Below are positions 61,825 to 64,000 of a stretch of 64,000 nucleotides of DNA, one piece after another. Both the position numbers and the translations under genes were made by a program. Source of the DNA: Yersinia enterocolitica (GTDB taxonomy: Bacteria > Pseudomonadota > Gammaproteobacteria > Enterobacterales > Enterobacteriaceae); contig NBTC02000002.1 in assembly GCA_002082245.2 (NCBI GenBank), positions 682,001-746,000 on the forward strand. Reading direction: 5' to 3'. The notes under the pieces were generated by a model. That model had not been told where the DNA came from. It saw only the letters and a list, made by a program, of their open reading frames with translations, and did no database searches. Within the stretch, counting starts at the first letter, position 1; the number at the start of each line of letters is the position of its first letter.

Positions 61825-63861
61825 TTACCACTGATAGCTGATTAACAGTTTGGCATTACGCCCATCCCGCGGGATTGCTTGCGGTGAGTAGTACTCCTTA
61901 TTAAACGCATTACCCAATACTGCGGTGGTGGTGAGGCCATTCAAGCTGCCAGCCCCACGGTAGCTTAGGTCAAAGTCATGGACCGCATAACCAGCTTGCG
62001 GCGCATAGGAACGGCGTGACGACGTTTTGGCATCGTTATTTTTCATAAACTTGGTGTTTTCTGCCATTGTCAGGATCCAGCCAGTGCTAAAACCACTGTT
62101 GGCAATAGGGATATTAAGCCTGCTGGTGACGGTATCTGGATTGATACTGTTAATAAATTGGCGGGTGTCGAGATTAATAGCACGAGTGCGGTTATAGGCC
62201 AGCGCCCAGTCAATCCATTGATTCTGGTAATCCAATGACACATCCCAACCCCAGCTTTTACTGCGCGGGATATTGATGTAGCCGGAGTAATTTTTACCAA
62301 AAAATTCGGTGTGGACTTCACTGGTGATGCGGTTTTTGGCATCAATATTAAAGTAGCTGGCTTTGAATTCAATCAAATCATCATTGGACAATAATTGTTC
62401 AAAGTTCAAACCAAAACCAGCCTCACGAGTGACGTTGCTTTCGGGTTTTAGGTTTGGATTGGGTCGCCAGCGATTGGTAAAAGGCCCCATAGAGAAATGA
62501 ATCGAATCATTATAAAGCTCAGTCAGCGTTGGGGTACGGAACGCTTGGCTGTAGGCACTAAACAACATCAGCCAATCGGTGGGCTTGAGGGTAACGGCAC
62601 CTCGAGTTGACCCGTTTTTAGCTTCTCTATCAGCAAAACCGGCGCGGCTGTTGTGATAACGATCAAAACGGCTGCCTAGCAGCAAGGTAACGGGTAAATC
62701 ACGCAGCGTAACTTCATCTTGCAACCAACCGGAGGAAAATTTGATTTCAGACGGGGGGAAACTACGAATAACACCGACTGGAACTTGCTCTTGATGGTAG
62801 GTTTCAATGCCATAAGTGAATAAATTTGCAGCCGGGCTGTGAGTAAATAGCAGGCTGCTATTTTCCAGCTTTAAACCACGGGTGATCTGTTTTCGGCGGC
62901 CTGAGCCTTCGCGATTGACGTCATCGCTAATATTGATCTCGGAATAGTAGAGTTGGCTGGTGGCATCCAACCAATCAAGGTGTTGTGGTTGCAGGCGGTA
63001 GGTTAACTCGGCATCACGTTGAAGGGTGGAACGATTCATCATTGGATTTTTATTAAATTTTAAGTCAGGCGTACTAAGATTAGCCATGCGCGGTTCTAGT
63101 GCTTGGTTATTGTAATAACGCAGGGCGGTGGTTAACGATTGGCTGTCAGAAAGATAGGCGGTGCCCTTAAACATCAAGCTGTTAATCGTTTCATCATTCG
63201 GCGCTTCATTACCGTTGCCGTGGTAAATATTGCCGACCTTACGTTTACTTAGCGCGATAATGCCATCAAGACTCTCTGTACGGCCAAACATGGACACCCC
63301 AGAGCCGATACTGTGATAACCCGTGGCGCCAAAGCCACTGACTCGGAAACCAAGATTTTGGCCCTCAGCCAGCAAGTCGGCCGCATCAACGGTCTGGTAA
63401 GCAATCACCCCGCCCATGGCACCACTGCCAAACCTTGATGTTGATGGGCTACGAATGATGCTGACCTGCTTTATCAGGGCCGGATCAAGGAAAGTACCAC
63501 TGATATTGGCCCCCGTGATGCCCTGACGAATACCATCAATGAGCACCAGCACACCATACTGATCATAGCCTCTGATATTAACGTTCTGTCCATTGGTGCG
63601 CCCAACACCGCTAACACTCACACCGGGTACGTTTTGCAGCATTTCTGCGGCGGTGGTAGCAGTTTGTTTGTCTGGTAATGCAGCATCAATGACGGTGACT
63701 GTGCCGGGGGTGTTGAAACTGTCAGTCGCCGGTTGAGTTCCGGTAACAATAAGGGTGTGATTCTTACTGGCAGGTGCCGAATGAGCTGTTGCCAGCGGGG
63801 ATAACGCCACGGTTATTGCCAGACTGCATAAAGACAAACGAAAAAAACGAAGCATAAGCAA
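61825..63861 (-). CDS. hemR: HemR-like TonB-dependent outer-membrane receptor
   Basis: 678 residues. Signal peptide ends PLATAHSA; TonB box near HTLIVTGT (residues 35-42); plug domain with RGYDQYGVLVLIDGIRQG; 22-strand barrel ending in a terminal Trp (LLISYQW). The heme-receptor motifs FRTP (441-444, FRAP in HemR) and NPNL (468-471) flank His455, matching HemR His461. At the place of the HemR plug ligand His128 there is Asn119. GGGAGAG precedes the ATG. It heads the locus; anything further upstream (hemP) would be beyond the window. Confidence 0.88.
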   Translation of the reverse strand: MLMLRFFRLSLCSLAITVALSPLATAHSAPASKNHTLIVTGTQPATDSFNTPGTVTVIDAALPDKQTATTAAEMLQNVPGVSVSGVGRTNGQNVNIRGYDQYGVLVLIDGIRQGITGANISGTFLDPALIKQVSIIRSPSTSRFGSGAMGGVIAYQTVDAADLLAEGQNLGFRVSGFGATGYHSIGSGVSMFGRTESLDGIIALSKRKVGNIYHGNGNEAPNDETINSLMFKGTAYLSDSQSLTTALRYYNNQALEPRMANLSTPDLKFNKNPMMNRSTLQRDAELTYRLQPQHLDWLDATSQLYYSEINISDDVNREGSGRRKQITRGLKLENSSLLFTHSPAANLFTYGIETYHQEQVPVGVIRSFPPSEIKFSSGWLQDEVTLRDLPVTLLLGSRFDRYHNSRAGFADREAKNGSTRGAVTLKPTDWLMLFSAYSQAFRTPTLTELYNDSIHFSMGPFTNRWRPNPNLKPESNVTREAGFGLNFEQLLSNDDLIEFKASYFNIDAKNRITSEVHTEFFGKNYSGYINIPRSKSWGWDVSLDYQNQWIDWALAYNRTRAINLDTRQFINSINPDTVTSRLNIPIANSGFSTGWILTMAENTKFMKNNDAKTSSRRSYAPQAGYAVHDFDLSYRGAGSLNGLTTTAVLGNAFNKEYYSPQAIPRDGRNAKLLISYQW

Positions 63862-63962
63862 CTCTCCCTATGTTATTAAACATAATCAATAAGTTGCTGG
63901 CTGCCTGAGTATTCAATATAAGGTGGCTGGCGTAGTGGATATTTTTTGCAAATAGGATCGAG

Positions 63963-63983
63963 TGACTAAAAATTATTTAGTCA
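63963..63983. repeat. 21-bp perfect inverted repeat upstream of the heme locus
   Basis: TGACTAAA-AATTA-TTTAGTCA, eight pairs around a five-base centre, about 100 bp upstream of the receptor start. It does not match a standard Fur box and could be an operator. I see no convincing Fur box in 63862-64000. Confidence 0.6.
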
Positions 63984-64000
63984 GTATTAGTTTTCCTGCT

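Overview
The window is chromosomal DNA of an enterobacterium, almost certainly a Yersinia of the enterocolitica group. The evidence is a Yersinia-type yfeABCD metal transport operon, an arnBCADTEF operon lying between btuD and nlpC, a pectin cluster like the one characterised in Y. enterocolitica (kdgF, kduI, kduD, a family PL2 lyase, togMNAB), HemR-like heme genes and ERIC repeats. Species assignment is inference. I see no rRNA, tRNA, prophage, insertion sequence or CRISPR array.

Layout. 1-8400: uptake and breakdown of oligogalacturonides. The minus-strand genes kduI, kduD, pelW and togMNAB (togB is cut by the window edge) face kdgF, and two KdgR-like operators are visible. 8450-17600: the yniC-yniB-yniA neighbourhood known from E. 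coli, split by a LysR gene and a four-gene methylmalonyl-CoA operon (scpA, argK, scpB, scpC). 18050-21690: yfeABCD with a Fur box. 21900-24430: emtA, marC and three small genes. 24600-35430: a variant yia/sgb sugar-acid cluster (sgbU, sgbH, lyxK, yiaK, an SMP-30 lactonase, a ribose-type ABC transporter, an IclR regulator). 35570-37100: yqgA, a KTSC protein and dinI.

37529-44889 is the conserved translation block thrS, infC (AUU start), rpmI, rplT, the pheM leader with its attenuator, pheS, pheT and ihfA, with a full-length ERIC element in the pheST leader. 45337-46185 holds a small polyglycine lipoprotein gene and a DUF2502 gene. 46391-48805 is btuCED. 49178-56589 is the lipid A aminoarabinose operon, behind a promoter where PmrA-type and PhoP-type boxes overlap. 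56732-59817 is nlpC, lplA and selO. 59935-63861 is a compact heme locus (receptor, HemS-like, HmuT-like) with no permease or ATPase genes beside it.

The most interesting parts are: (1) the yia-like cluster, where a lactonase and an ABC transporter replace the usual TRAP transporter and two near-identical operators precede its two transcription units, which would fit uptake of a lactone such as dehydroascorbate and its conversion to L-ribulose-5-phosphate; (2) the heme locus lacking UV genes, whose receptor has Asn where HemR has its plug histidine; (3) the overlapping PmrA/PhoP arn operator; (4) a candidate small RNA near 24.6-24.7 kb; (5) a 45-residue lipoprotein with a hexanucleotide-encoded glycine tract.
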